From an uncultured Collinsella sp. (lineage in GTDB: Bacteria; Actinomycetota; Coriobacteriia; Coriobacteriales; Coriobacteriaceae), in assembly GCA_900550735.1 (NCBI GenBank), contig URTD01000021.1, positions 1 through 16,280 of the forward strand: a stretch of DNA of 16,280 nucleotides, in the 5' to 3' direction. The notes beneath the pieces were generated by a model, which was given only the letters and a program-made list of their open reading frames with translations, made no database searches and had not been told where the DNA came from. A program made the position numbers and the translations under genes. This document shows, piece by piece, positions 1 to 6,252 of this stretch (position 1 is its first letter; each line of letters begins with the position of its first letter).

Positions 1-1
1 G

Positions 2-271
2 CGCCTGGAGCTGCGGCGGCTGCGGGTCCATTGGGACATGCTGGGCAAGATCATGCAGGTAGGCATCCCGGCGGCTCTGCAAATGGCCGTCACCGCCTTC
101 TCCAATGTGTTTGTCCAGTCCTATATCAACCGCTTCGGTCCGGACTGCATGTCCGGCTGGACGGCGTATACCAAGATCGACCAGCTGATGTTCCTGCCCA
201 TGCAGTCCCTGGCCCTGTCCGCCACCACCTTCGTGGGGCAGAATCTGGGAGCCGGGAACGCCCAGCGGGCC
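2..271 (+). pseudogene. MATE-family multidrug/Na+ antiporter, internal fragment
   Basis: Reading frame 2 is open from the left edge and gives a typical mid-protein MATE segment: a polar stretch RLELRRLRVHWDML, a hydrophobic helix (IMQVGIPAALQMAVTAFSNV), then FVQSYINRFG, a helix with QSLALSA, and the well-conserved block TTFVGQNLGAGNAQRA. MATE proteins are 12-helix membrane antiporters of about 450 residues that export drugs or organic cations using Na+ or H+. Only about 90 residues are seen here, from the start of the second half. The left side is cut by the window edge. On the right the family match stops at about position 271, where the DNA becomes an antisense reductase gene. The frame stays open to 865 by chance, but the residues after GNAQRA do not look like a MATE protein. 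Family assignment is firm; whether the truncation is real is not known. Confidence 0.8.
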
Positions 272-529
272 CACGACGTCGCGCAGCGACTCGCCGGCCT
301 CGTAGGTGGAAAGCATCTCGGTGGTCTTGCCGATCACCATGAAGATGAACTCGACCCAGCCCTCGTCACCGTTCCAGCCGGCCAGGGTAAACGGGACGCG
401 TTCGCCCGTCTCGTTGGCGCGGACCATGAGGAACTGTCCAGCGTGCGCATGCTTGGCGATTGCGGGCGCCTCGATGCGGAACTTGAACACCTTCTCCGAG
501 AACTGCGTCTTCTCCAGGATCTTATACAT
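260..529 (-). pseudogene. NfnA/GltA-like ferredoxin:NADP+ reductase FAD subunit, N-terminal 90 codons only
   Basis: On the minus strand an ATG at 529 follows an AGAGAGGGG Shine-Dalgarno 4 nt upstream. The translation begins MYKILEKTQFSEKVFKFRIE and continues with HAGQFLMVRANETGERVPFT, a LAGW segment, and ends in ESLRDVVGPLG. This is the start of the FAD-binding domain of sulfide/dihydroorotate-dehydrogenase-like reductases, as in the small subunit of NADH-dependent ferredoxin:NADP oxidoreductase (NfnA) or the archaeal and clostridial 'GltA small subunit'. The family is about 280-290 residues and goes on to an NAD-binding domain and a Cys cluster, none of which is present. The match ends at about 260, where the DNA changes to MATE coding sequence on the other strand. 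The gene is therefore broken at the join, or the contig is chimeric. A -10 element lies about 105 bp upstream. Confidence 0.75.
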
Positions 530-634
530 AGAACCCCTCTCTTGTTAGGGCCGCCGAACCGTGCCTCCACGGAAATGGACGGTAGCCCGAATAAAACCGT
601 ACGTGCACAGGCGTTGTGCAGACATACGGTGCAA

Positions 635-640
635 ATTATA
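635..640 (-). promoter_or_regulatory. Candidate -10 box for the NfnA-like gene
   Basis: The minus strand reads TATAAT, a perfect -10 hexamer, about 105 nt before the ATG at 529. No convincing -35 hexamer stands 16-18 bp upstream (GTGACA is present but only 12 bp away). It is the only good -10 in the stretch and is placed correctly for the gene. Confidence 0.35.
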
Positions 641-719
641 CCCTCATGGACATGTCACTTACGTGTGTCTTCGGCGGTTGGGAGCAGGGTTTATCCACTT
701 TGGCCTACCAAAGGGGGAG

Positions 720-884
720 AGGTTTATTTTGGCAGGTTTTATCGGGTAAAACGGCAAAGGGGCCAGCCTCGGGTTGCAATGAGGTCGGCTCCCTTTGGGG
801 TGCTATGTGTGTATGGCGGTGCGCGGTTTATTGCGATGCGGCCGCTGCGGCGTTTCCGCAGTTAAAACCTGCCAAAATAAACCT
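720..884. repeat. Structured element with 22-bp perfect terminal inverted repeats
   Basis: The 22 bases at 720-741 (AGGTTTATTTTGGCAGGT plus TTTA) are the exact reverse complement of 863-884, giving a 165-bp unit. Inside it are two more hairpins: an imperfect one at 756-796 (AAAGGGGCC..GCCTC against GAGG..GGCTCCCTTT) and a short perfect one at 845-861 (CTGCGG, loop CGTTT, CCGCAG). The whole unit could fold into a branched cruciform or RNA. I see no credible gene in 541-902, so this is the main content of that 360-bp gap. It resembles a small non-autonomous inverted-repeat element or a structured 3' region; no flanking target duplication is evident. Confidence 0.7.
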
Positions 885-903
885 ATCCCTAAATGATAGG
901 TTT
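879..903 (-). terminator. Probable intrinsic terminator of pth
   Basis: AAACCTATC (879-887) pairs with GATAGGTTT (895-903) across a 7-nt loop. On the minus strand the stem is followed by ATTTTGG, a short U-rich tail. The pth stop codon (TAA, 905-903) touches the stem. The stem is AT-rich and only 9 bp, so termination is probably moderate. Its 3' arm overlaps the 22-bp inverted repeat that ends at 884. Confidence 0.5.
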
Positions 904-1532
904 TAGTGCTTGCCGTTGGCGGAGGCGGCGCCGTTGACGTGGTCGCGGGCATAGATCACGCCGTGCACGATTGCCAGACCGGCGGCATCTGCGGCGCGGG
1001 CGCAGGTGTCCTGGAAATCCTCGGCCTCGCGGGCGCGCAGCTGCTTAAGCACGTAGTCGGCGACGGCCATCTTGCCGGGAGGGTTGCCGATGCCGGTGCG
1101 GATGCGGCTGAAGTCGCGGCTGCCCATCTTGTCGATGATGGAGCGCAGGCCGTTGTGACCGGCGTGGCCACCGCCCACCTTAACACGTACGTCGCCGGCG
1201 GGAATGTCGAGCTCGTCGTGGATTACGAGCAGCTCCTCGGCCTTGATCTTGTACTCGCGGCAGAGCTTGGAGATGGGGCCACCCGAGGTATTCATATACG
1301 ACTGCGGCTTGACCAGTACAATCTGGCGCTTACCGCCCTCTTCCTCGGGATCGTTGATGTTGATGAGCGCGACCTCGGCGCCGGCCTGGTTTTTCCAGTA
1401 CGTGACGCCGGCCTGACGGGCCAACTCGTCGATCGCTTTGAAGCCAGCGTTGTGGCGGGTCTCGGCATACTCATCGCCAGGGTTGCCAAGTCCGGCAACC
1501 ATGCGAATCTTAAGCGGCTGTGCAGCTGCCAT
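903..1532 (-). CDS. pth: Peptidyl-tRNA hydrolase
   Basis: Pth cleaves the ester bond of peptidyl-tRNAs released from stalled ribosomes and so recycles tRNA; it is an essential cytosolic enzyme. The product is 209 residues, close to the usual 190-210. Family blocks are in order: MVAGLGNPGDEYAETRHNAG with the substrate-binding Asn and catalytic His, KPQSYMNTSG, IHDELDIPAGDVRVKVGGG with the conserved Asp, GGHAGHNGLRSI, and FSRIRTGIGNPPG. The C-terminus after YVLKQL is helical, as in the family. Two ATGs stand two codons apart. I chose the inner one (1532) because AAAGGA lies about 5 nt before it, whereas the outer ATG (1538) directly abuts the Shine-Dalgarno. The gene is monocistronic here, with its own promoter and a short terminator. 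Confidence 0.95.
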   Translation of the reverse strand: MAAAQPLKIRMVAGLGNPGDEYAETRHNAGFKAIDELARQAGVTYWKNQAGAEVALININDPEEEGGKRQIVLVKPQSYMNTSGGPISKLCREYKIKAEELLVIHDELDIPAGDVRVKVGGGHAGHNGLRSIIDKMGSRDFSRIRTGIGNPPGKMAVADYVLKQLRAREAEDFQDTCARAADAAGLAIVHGVIYARDHVNGAASANGKH

Positions 1533-1562
1533 GTTCATCCTTTCGTTGATTTGTCGCCTGCT

Positions 1563-1591
1563 ATGGTGAGCGACCCTGTTGCCGCTGTCAA
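1563..1591 (-). promoter_or_regulatory. Candidate sigma-70 promoter of pth
   Basis: On the minus strand a perfect TTGACA (1591-1586) is followed after 17 bp by CACCAT (1568-1563). The latter matches the -10 consensus at the important second and sixth positions but is otherwise weak. Predicted transcription would start about 25 nt before the chosen ATG. Confidence 0.45.
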
Positions 1592-1645
1592 ATGGAGGGC
1601 AATTGAGGTTATTTGAGGGCGTTTGGACGGCCGTCGAAATCGAGG

Positions 1646-1849
1646 TGGACAGTTAGTTCAGATACGTATAAGTTCTGAGGACTCGAAGTGCTCAATTCAA
1701 TGCCGATACGTTGTTTTGGAGCTTTAGTTAGTCCATATGACGCTGTTTTGAAGTCTACCCTGCCTTCAAATCGGGCGAATGGTATAGAGATAACTGCAAA
1801 ACAGCCTAATTCAATGTGTCCATTTATACGTAGTTGAACTAACTGTCCA
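1646..1849. repeat. 204-bp inverted-repeat element, copy 1
   Basis: The left end TGGACAGTTAGTTCAGATAC + GTATA (1646-1670) and the reverse complement of the right end (1825-1849) agree at 23 of 25 positions. The same terminus occurs at both ends of a second element at 3174-3376. The interior (about 154 bp) is AT-richer than its neighbours and carries no gene I can support; a 137-codon minus-strand open frame runs through it but looks accidental. No transposase is present, so if mobile it would be a non-autonomous, MITE-like element. I see no clear target-site duplication. It begins about 75 bp upstream of the pth promoter region and ends 33 bp beyond the stop of the nuclease-like gene. Confidence 0.75.
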
Positions 1850-1882
1850 GCCCTGCTCGACGGTGCACGGGTGATTCGCCGT

Positions 1883-3010
1883 TTAGACCGGCGCAAGGCC
1901 GATTCCGGCCCGCAGGGCGTTGAGCCAAGCGGCCTGACGCTTGCGATAGCCCTTGATACGGTATCGGAATCGGACTCCCGCGAGTCGATGCATCGTTTGG
2001 GCGAAGGCTTCGAGTGCAACAAGGTCTTTCATTTGGTCGCGATTGATAACCAGGACGTGGATGCCCATTGCCTTGAGGCCATTATTTCGATTGCCATCGT
2101 GGATGCGAGCGTTTTGAAGCTCATGCCCAATTCCGTTGTATTCGTTGTCGACTCCGGCGGCCGGGCAATATAGGTCGCAGATGGCGTAAGGGATGCCGGA
2201 GGACATGTTGACCGCAAGAGTGTCGAAGTCGATTCGATAGTTGAGTAGCAGGCCTCCCATGGGCAGGCTGCAACATCCGAATCCGCCAAAGCGCATGGGC
2301 GCTCCGAGAACGGCAAACATTAGGGATTCGGCTGGGGATGCAGATCCGGGTCGGGCGAGCTTGACTGCCGTGCGAAACGAGGTGTATGAGCTGCTTTTGG
2401 CAAGCTGTGCAACAGTCTCGAGATCTTCGATGGTCGTGGCGGGCTCGCATTTGTAGTGTGCCTGTTCGTAGCGGGTTTCGTTCTGCTGTTCGGTCGCCGA
2501 CTGGTCGCCCCGGCAATCGAGGTCGTCCATCGCTTCGTAGTCATCGCCCTTGGGCCAGATGTCGTCATAGGCAATGGGGTATGTTGCCCCGGGAGGAAGG
2601 GAGTAGGTTCCGAGCAGCTCCATAAGGAGCATCAAGGTTTTGGCGACTGATTCATTTTTGGAACAAAGCATGGCTGTCATGGCAGGAGACGTTGCGTAGA
2701 TGTCGGCCTCGACGTGCATAATTGCACCTTCAGGAAGAGGAGTGGAGAGAATATGCTGAAGAAGTCGCTTGTCGGGGCGCCTGTTGTCTTCGTTTGAAAC
2801 GAGAAGATCGAGCAGTTCGGAATCATCTTCATTCCAGGCGTCGAGTATCGAAAGTGCGCCAAAGTCTATCGCGTCATTGTTGGGAATGCAGCCAGCCAAG
2901 GCCTGTGCTTGCTGTTCGCTATCAACGGAGTCCCAGGGTAGGGCAGAGTACGCCCGTCGTGCGCGACGAATTGCGCGGAGGGCGGAGAGATGTGAAATCA
3001 CGGTCGTCAT
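1883..3010 (-). CDS. Orphan protein with PD-(D/E)XK / DUF559-like C-terminal domain
   Basis: A 375-residue soluble protein with no signal peptide or membrane helix. It starts with a basic helix (SHLSALRAIRRARRAYSALP). A middle part (about 90-200) includes LPEGAIMHVEADIYATSPAM and LMELLGTYSLPPG. The C-terminal ~150 residues resemble the Vsr/DUF559 PD-(D/E)XK fold: SPAES with E228 on the first helix, then ICDLYCP with D279, DNEYNG with E290, and a final strand-helix KAMGIHVLVINRDQM. From memory, this N-helix / 'LPxG' / ELxGTYxLxPG / DLYxPxxxxxxEYxG layout is a paralogous family in Coriobacteriia, usually hypothetical and loosely like AbiEi-type proteins. The glycine- and lysine-rich catalytic strand is poorly kept, so activity is uncertain. 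An acidic, low-complexity stretch at 155-195 is unusual. No Shine-Dalgarno precedes the ATG, but TACGTT sits 6 nt upstream, as in leaderless genes. Composition is less GC-rich than the neighbours and both flanks carry the same inverted-repeat element, suggesting horizontal or mobile origin. Function unknown; defence or nucleic-acid processing is an inference. Confidence 0.75.
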   Translation of the reverse strand: MTTVISHLSALRAIRRARRAYSALPWDSVDSEQQAQALAGCIPNNDAIDFGALSILDAWNEDDSELLDLLVSNEDNRRPDKRLLQHILSTPLPEGAIMHVEADIYATSPAMTAMLCSKNESVAKTLMLLMELLGTYSLPPGATYPIAYDDIWPKGDDYEAMDDLDCRGDQSATEQQNETRYEQAHYKCEPATTIEDLETVAQLAKSSSYTSFRTAVKLARPGSASPAESLMFAVLGAPMRFGGFGCCSLPMGGLLLNYRIDFDTLAVNMSSGIPYAICDLYCPAAGVDNEYNGIGHELQNARIHDGNRNNGLKAMGIHVLVINRDQMKDLVALEAFAQTMHRLAGVRFRYRIKGYRKRQAAWLNALRAGIGLAPV

Positions 3011-3016
3011 AGCTAT

Positions 3017-3022
3017 AACGTA
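3017..3022 (-). promoter_or_regulatory. Candidate leaderless -10 box of the nuclease-like gene
   Basis: Minus strand TACGTT fits the actinobacterial -10 pattern TANNNT and ends exactly 6 nt before the ATG at 3010. That places transcription start at or next to the A of the start codon. The lack of any AGGAGG-like site upstream of this ATG agrees with leaderless translation. No good -35 is seen. Confidence 0.3.
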
Positions 3023-3173
3023 CTAAGTTGGCGGCAGAATGCGACCGCCATACCGTTCTTTTCGCTCAGCGGGGCGCTGCGCGCCATGAACGGCTGGGTG
3101 TTATGAAATCGGTGGAATCGGTTGAGGGGATTGCAGGAAATTGAGCTCTGCCGCGAAGGTTGACGATAGCTAC

Positions 3174-3376
3174 TGGACAGTTAGTTCAGATACGTATAAG
3201 ACGGCGGGCGTTCGAGGCGTTTCTAAGGGCTTTCGAGGGCGATTTGAGGGTAAATATGCGGCGGTCGTACTCGAAAGCGATGAGCTTTGGGCAGTATGGC
3301 GTTCGCCGGGGAGCTCAGAAGGCTCAGAACGGCCTTTGGAGCTTTAAAAAAAATACGTATCTGAACTAATTGTCCA
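3174..3376. repeat. 203-bp inverted-repeat element, copy 2
   Basis: The left end (3174-3197) and the reverse complement of the right end (3353-3376) agree at 23 of 24 positions and carry the same terminal sequence as copy 1 (TGGACAGTTAGTTCAGATAC). Total length differs from copy 1 by one base, yet the interiors do not align end to end; only short shared words such as CGATTTGA and TTTGGAGCTTTA are visible, at different offsets. The right part holds a run of eight A before the terminus. No transposase or believable gene lies inside. Together with the prs terminator it fills most of the geneless 3011-3462. Confidence 0.75.
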
Positions 3377-3394
3377 GGGAAGGTTGTCGAGGGG

Positions 3395-3429
3395 TAGAAA
3401 AAGGGTCGGAAGCGAGCTTCCGACCCTTT
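3395..3429 (-). terminator. Strong intrinsic terminator of prs
   Basis: AAAGGGTCGGAAGC (3400-3413) pairs perfectly with GCTTCCGACCCTTT (3416-3429), a 14-bp stem with a tight turn. On the minus strand it is followed by TTTTTCT. The reverse direction has only TTTAAAAA, so it mainly serves prs, whose stop codon is 34 bp away. Confidence 0.9.
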
Positions 3430-3462
3430 AAAAACACCAAAGATGATGAGATGCACGCTGGA

Positions 3463-4449
3463 TTACAGCGCGAAGTCGCCGCCGACGAGCGTGGAGACGG
3501 GCTCCTCGTGGTAAACGGCGGAGATGGCCTGAGCGAACTCCTCGGCGACCGAGATGGTCTTGATTTTGCCGCCGACCTCGACGGGAATGGCGTCGGTGAC
3601 GAGGCACTCGACGATCGGGGCGTCGTTCAGACGCTCGATGGCCGGACCGGAGAAGATGCCGTGGGTGGCGCAGACGTAGATGTCGCCAGCGCCCATAGCC
3701 TTGAGCTCCTTGACGTTGGCGCACAGGGTGCCAGCGGTGTCGATCATGTCGTCGTTGATGATGCAGGTCTTGCCCTTGATGTCACCGATGATGCCCATGA
3801 CCTCGGCGGCGTTGTGGCGCGGACGGCCCTTGTGGGCGATGGCCAGGTCGCAGCCGAGCATGTCGGACAGCTTCTTGGCGGCCTTGGCGCGGCCCACATC
3901 GGGGGAGACGACAACCAGGTTGTCGGTGTCGAAGTGCATGTCGTTATAGTACTGGCCAAACAGCGGCAGCGCGGACAGGTGGTTAACCGGGATATCGAAG
4001 AAGCCCTGAATCTGGCCCTGGTGCAGGTCGAGGGTGATGATGCGGTTGACGCCAGCGCGCTCGAGCAGGTTGGCGACGAGGCGGGCGGTGATGGGCTCGC
4101 GCGGGCCGGCCTTGCGGTCCTGGCGGGCATAGCCGTAGTGGGTGATGACGGCGGTGATGGAGCGGGCGGATGCGCGCTTGGCAGCGTCGGTGGCGATGAG
4201 CAGCTCCATGAGCATGTCGTTGACGTTGCCGCCGGCCACGGACTGAATCAGGAAGACGTCGGCGCCGCGGACGGTCTCGTCGTAGCGGGCGTAAATCTCA
4301 CCATTGGCGAACTGCTTTAGCGTAAGGCCCGAAAGCTCGACCCCAAGGTACTCAGCGATCTTCTGAGCGAGGGGACGGTTGGAGGAACCGGAATACACGC
4401 GGATGGACTTGCGCATATTCTCCGACTTCTCGGGATCATTAATCGGCAT
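3463..4449 (-). CDS. prs: Ribose-phosphate diphosphokinase (PRPP synthase)
   Basis: Prs transfers diphosphate from ATP to ribose 5-phosphate to make PRPP, the precursor of purines, pyrimidines, NAD, His and Trp; it acts in the cytosol as a hexamer. The 328 residues match class I enzymes. Visible landmarks: YSGSSNRPLAQKIAEYLG near the start; FANGEIYARYDETVRGADVF (47-66); the ATP-binding flexible loop HYGYARQDRK (104-113); LDLHQGQIQGFF with the catalytic-site His143; VSPDVGRAKAAKKL; and the PRPP-binding loop INDDMIDTAGTL (231-242). The family loop is usually DDMIDTGGT, so Ala replaces one Gly, a common variation. AAGGAG lies 7 nt before the chosen ATG. The first ~12 residues (MPINDPEKSENM) extend beyond the usual start. 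glmU lies upstream in the same direction, a common pairing, but with a terminator between. Confidence 0.97.
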   Translation of the reverse strand: MPINDPEKSENMRKSIRVYSGSSNRPLAQKIAEYLGVELSGLTLKQFANGEIYARYDETVRGADVFLIQSVAGGNVNDMLMELLIATDAAKRASARSITAVITHYGYARQDRKAGPREPITARLVANLLERAGVNRIITLDLHQGQIQGFFDIPVNHLSALPLFGQYYNDMHFDTDNLVVVSPDVGRAKAAKKLSDMLGCDLAIAHKGRPRHNAAEVMGIIGDIKGKTCIINDDMIDTAGTLCANVKELKAMGAGDIYVCATHGIFSGPAIERLNDAPIVECLVTDAIPVEVGGKIKTISVAEEFAQAISAVYHEEPVSTLVGGDFAL

Positions 4450-4493
4450 TACCCTTCTCCTTTATATCGAATGCCATATAGATGCCTTGTTGC

Positions 4494-4499
4494 ATTGTA
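4494..4499 (-). promoter_or_regulatory. Candidate -10 box of prs
   Basis: Minus strand TACAAT lies 44 nt before the prs ATG, downstream of the glmU terminator. The sequence 16-18 bp upstream (CCGATT) is a weak -35. Prs therefore can be transcribed separately from glmU. Confidence 0.4.
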
Positions 4500-4590
4500 A
4501 CCGCGCGACGGGGTTAATCGGGTCTTGATAACGTCTTTACCGTCAACGGACACGAACCGACCACTCATCCGGTTGCGCAGGTCACGATAG

Positions 4591-4623
4591 AAAAAGGAGC
4601 CGCCCCCATGGGAACAGCTCCTT
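4591..4623 (-). terminator. Intrinsic terminator of glmU
   Basis: On the minus strand AAGGAGC and GCTCCTT close a stem around a 16-nt loop that itself contains the palindrome CCCATGGG, followed by TTTTT (4595-4591). It lies 18 bp past the glmU stop codon. Confidence 0.8.
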
Positions 4624-4640
4624 AGATGCTTGGTAAAACG

Positions 4641-6053
4641 TTATACCTCGTCGTCCTCGTGCAGACGGCGGCGGTAATCGGCGGCCCAGCCCTCAATGTT
4701 TACCTGGCGGGCACGACCCAGGCCAAGTGCGTCGGCCGGGACCGGCTCGGTGATGACGGAGCCGGCGGCCACGAGCGCGCCGTCGCCGATCTGGGCAGGC
4801 GCGACCATCATGGTGTCGGAACCGATGAAGGCGTCCTTGCCGATGACGGTCTTGTGCTTGTGCACGCCGTCGTAGTTGCAGGTGATGGAGCCCGCGCCCA
4901 CGTTGACGCCGGAGCCCATGGTGGTGTCGCCGATGTAGGACAGGTGCGGCACCTTGGAGCCCTCGCCGATCGTGGACTTCTTGATCTCCACGTGCGTTCC
5001 GGCCTTGGATCCGTCGAGCATGTGGGTGCCCGGGCGCAGGTAGGCGCGCGGGCCGCAGTCGACGCCGTTCTCGATGACGGCCTCGATGGCGATGGTCTCA
5101 TCGATGATGCAGCCGCTGCCGACGGTGGTGTCGGTGAGACGGCTGTTGGGGCCGAGCTGGCACTCCTCGCCCACGGTGACGTGGCCGATCAGGTGCGTCT
5201 GCGGCCACACGACGGTGTCGCGGCCGATGGTGGCGTCGGGGCCGATCCAGGCCTGCGTGGGGTCGATGAAGGTAACGCCCTCGGCCATCCAGTGCTCGTT
5301 GATGCGGTCGCGCGCGATGGCGGTGAGCTGCGCGAGCTGGATGCGGCTGTTGACGCCCAGGCCGTCGCGGTAGTCATCGCAGTGGAAGATGGAGACTGCC
5401 TGGCCGTGGCCCTTGAGGATCTCGAGCATGTCGGGCAGATAGTACTCGGACTGCGCGTTGTCGTTGCCGATCTCGTCAATGTGCGCGGCGAGCTGCGCGC
5501 CGTCGAAGGCGTAGCAGCCGGCGTTGCACTCGAGCAGCGTGGCGGCCTGCTCGGGTGTGCAGTCCTTCTGCTCGATGATGCGTTCGATCTGGCCGTCGGC
5601 ACCCAGCTTGATGCGGCCGTAGCCGAAGGGGTCGGGCGGGGTCATGGTCATGACGGTGCAGGCGAGCTCGCCGGTGGCGACGGTCTGCGCGAACTTGGCG
5701 ACGGTGTCGGCGGTGATGAGCGGCAGGTCGCCGTTGAGCACGACGACGGGGCCTTGCGTGATGCCGCAGGCCTCGAGCGCGACCTTCACGGCGTGACCGG
5801 TGCCCAGGCGCTCGGTCTGCTCAACGCACTCGACTTTGGTGGCGCTGTTGGCGTAGGCGCCGTCGATCAGGGCGCGCATCTCGTCGGCGTGGCTGCCGAT
5901 GACGACCACGACGCGGCTGCAGCCGGCCTTGATGGTGGCGTCGACGATCCACTGGACCATGGGCTTGCCCAGGATCTTGTGCGAAACCTTACAGTGGTTC
6001 GACTTCATGCGGGTGCCCTCGCCGGCAGCGAGGATAATTGCGGTTGCGTCCAT
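4641..6053 (-). CDS. glmU: Bifunctional GlcNAc-1-P uridyltransferase / GlcN-1-P acetyltransferase
   Basis: GlmU makes UDP-GlcNAc for peptidoglycan: the C-terminal half acetylates glucosamine-1-phosphate with acetyl-CoA and the N-terminal half adds UMP from UTP. The product is 470 residues (family 450-480). N-terminal Rossmann-like domain: LAAGEGTRMKS (9-18), K26, the QTERLGTGHAV block (79-89), GDLPLI with D109, FGYGRI (143-148), and a conserved Asn at GLGVNSR. A linker helix precedes a left-handed beta-helix of hexapeptide repeats from about 262, with RPGTHMLDGSKAGTHVEIKK (340-359), KVPHLSYIGD with the catalytic His370, and GAGSITCNYDG (387-396). The frame is open further upstream to 6263, but the start at 6053 has AGGAG 5 nt before it and the family N-terminus, so the upstream part is not coding. 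Ends in an acidic tail HEDDEV. Confidence 0.97.
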   Translation of the reverse strand: MDATAIILAAGEGTRMKSNHCKVSHKILGKPMVQWIVDATIKAGCSRVVVVIGSHADEMRALIDGAYANSATKVECVEQTERLGTGHAVKVALEACGITQGPVVVLNGDLPLITADTVAKFAQTVATGELACTVMTMTPPDPFGYGRIKLGADGQIERIIEQKDCTPEQAATLLECNAGCYAFDGAQLAAHIDEIGNDNAQSEYYLPDMLEILKGHGQAVSIFHCDDYRDGLGVNSRIQLAQLTAIARDRINEHWMAEGVTFIDPTQAWIGPDATIGRDTVVWPQTHLIGHVTVGEECQLGPNSRLTDTTVGSGCIIDETIAIEAVIENGVDCGPRAYLRPGTHMLDGSKAGTHVEIKKSTIGEGSKVPHLSYIGDTTMGSGVNVGAGSITCNYDGVHKHKTVIGKDAFIGSDTMMVAPAQIGDGALVAAGSVITEPVPADALGLGRARQVNIEGWAADYRRRLHEDDEV

Positions 6054-6085
6054 GTGATCTCCTGTTACGTTATAGAGACGTGTGT

Positions 6086-6113
6086 TTGGAAACGATACAC
6101 GGCGCAATATGAT
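6086..6113 (+). promoter_or_regulatory. Candidate sigma-70 promoter of the ECF transporter operon
   Basis: TTGGAA (6086-6091), a 16-bp spacer, then TATGAT (6108-6113) match the consensus at 4 and 5 of 6 positions. It faces the ECF genes and would give a leader of about 130 nt. That leader can form a GC hairpin (GGCGGC 6152-6157 with GCCGCC 6168-6173), but I recognise no riboswitch class in it. The glmU promoter must lie in the same 200-bp divergent region; I could not place it with confidence. Confidence 0.5.
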
Positions 6114-6252
6114 ACCGCAGGCATATGTTGAGCGCGTAGCGATTGGCTCATGGCGGCCGATGTCGGTGCCGCCGGCGTGGCGTTTGCGCTGCTTGCGTGC
6201 GGCGTTGGCGGTGCTGCGGAGCTGTCGTTTGAGCGAGGGGACGGGGGTGCCC

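Noticed and set aside
272..865. Continuation of the MATE frame to 865
   Set aside because: After position 271 the residues are antisense to the NfnA-like gene and then intergenic; nothing MATE-like remains.
1609..2022. 137-codon minus-strand open frame over element copy 1
   Set aside because: Overlaps the nuclease-like gene out of frame and reads through the repeat termini; no recognisable protein.
3370..4320. 316-codon open frame antisense to prs
   Set aside because: Composition shadow; prs on the other strand has all motifs.
4626..6131. 501-codon open frame antisense to glmU
   Set aside because: Val/Gly/Asp-rich translation typical of the complement of a high-GC gene; no family features, and glmU is certain on the other strand.
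6120..6252. Possible riboswitch in the ECF operon leader
   Set aside because: One GC hairpin is visible but no conserved core of any riboswitch class I can recognise.
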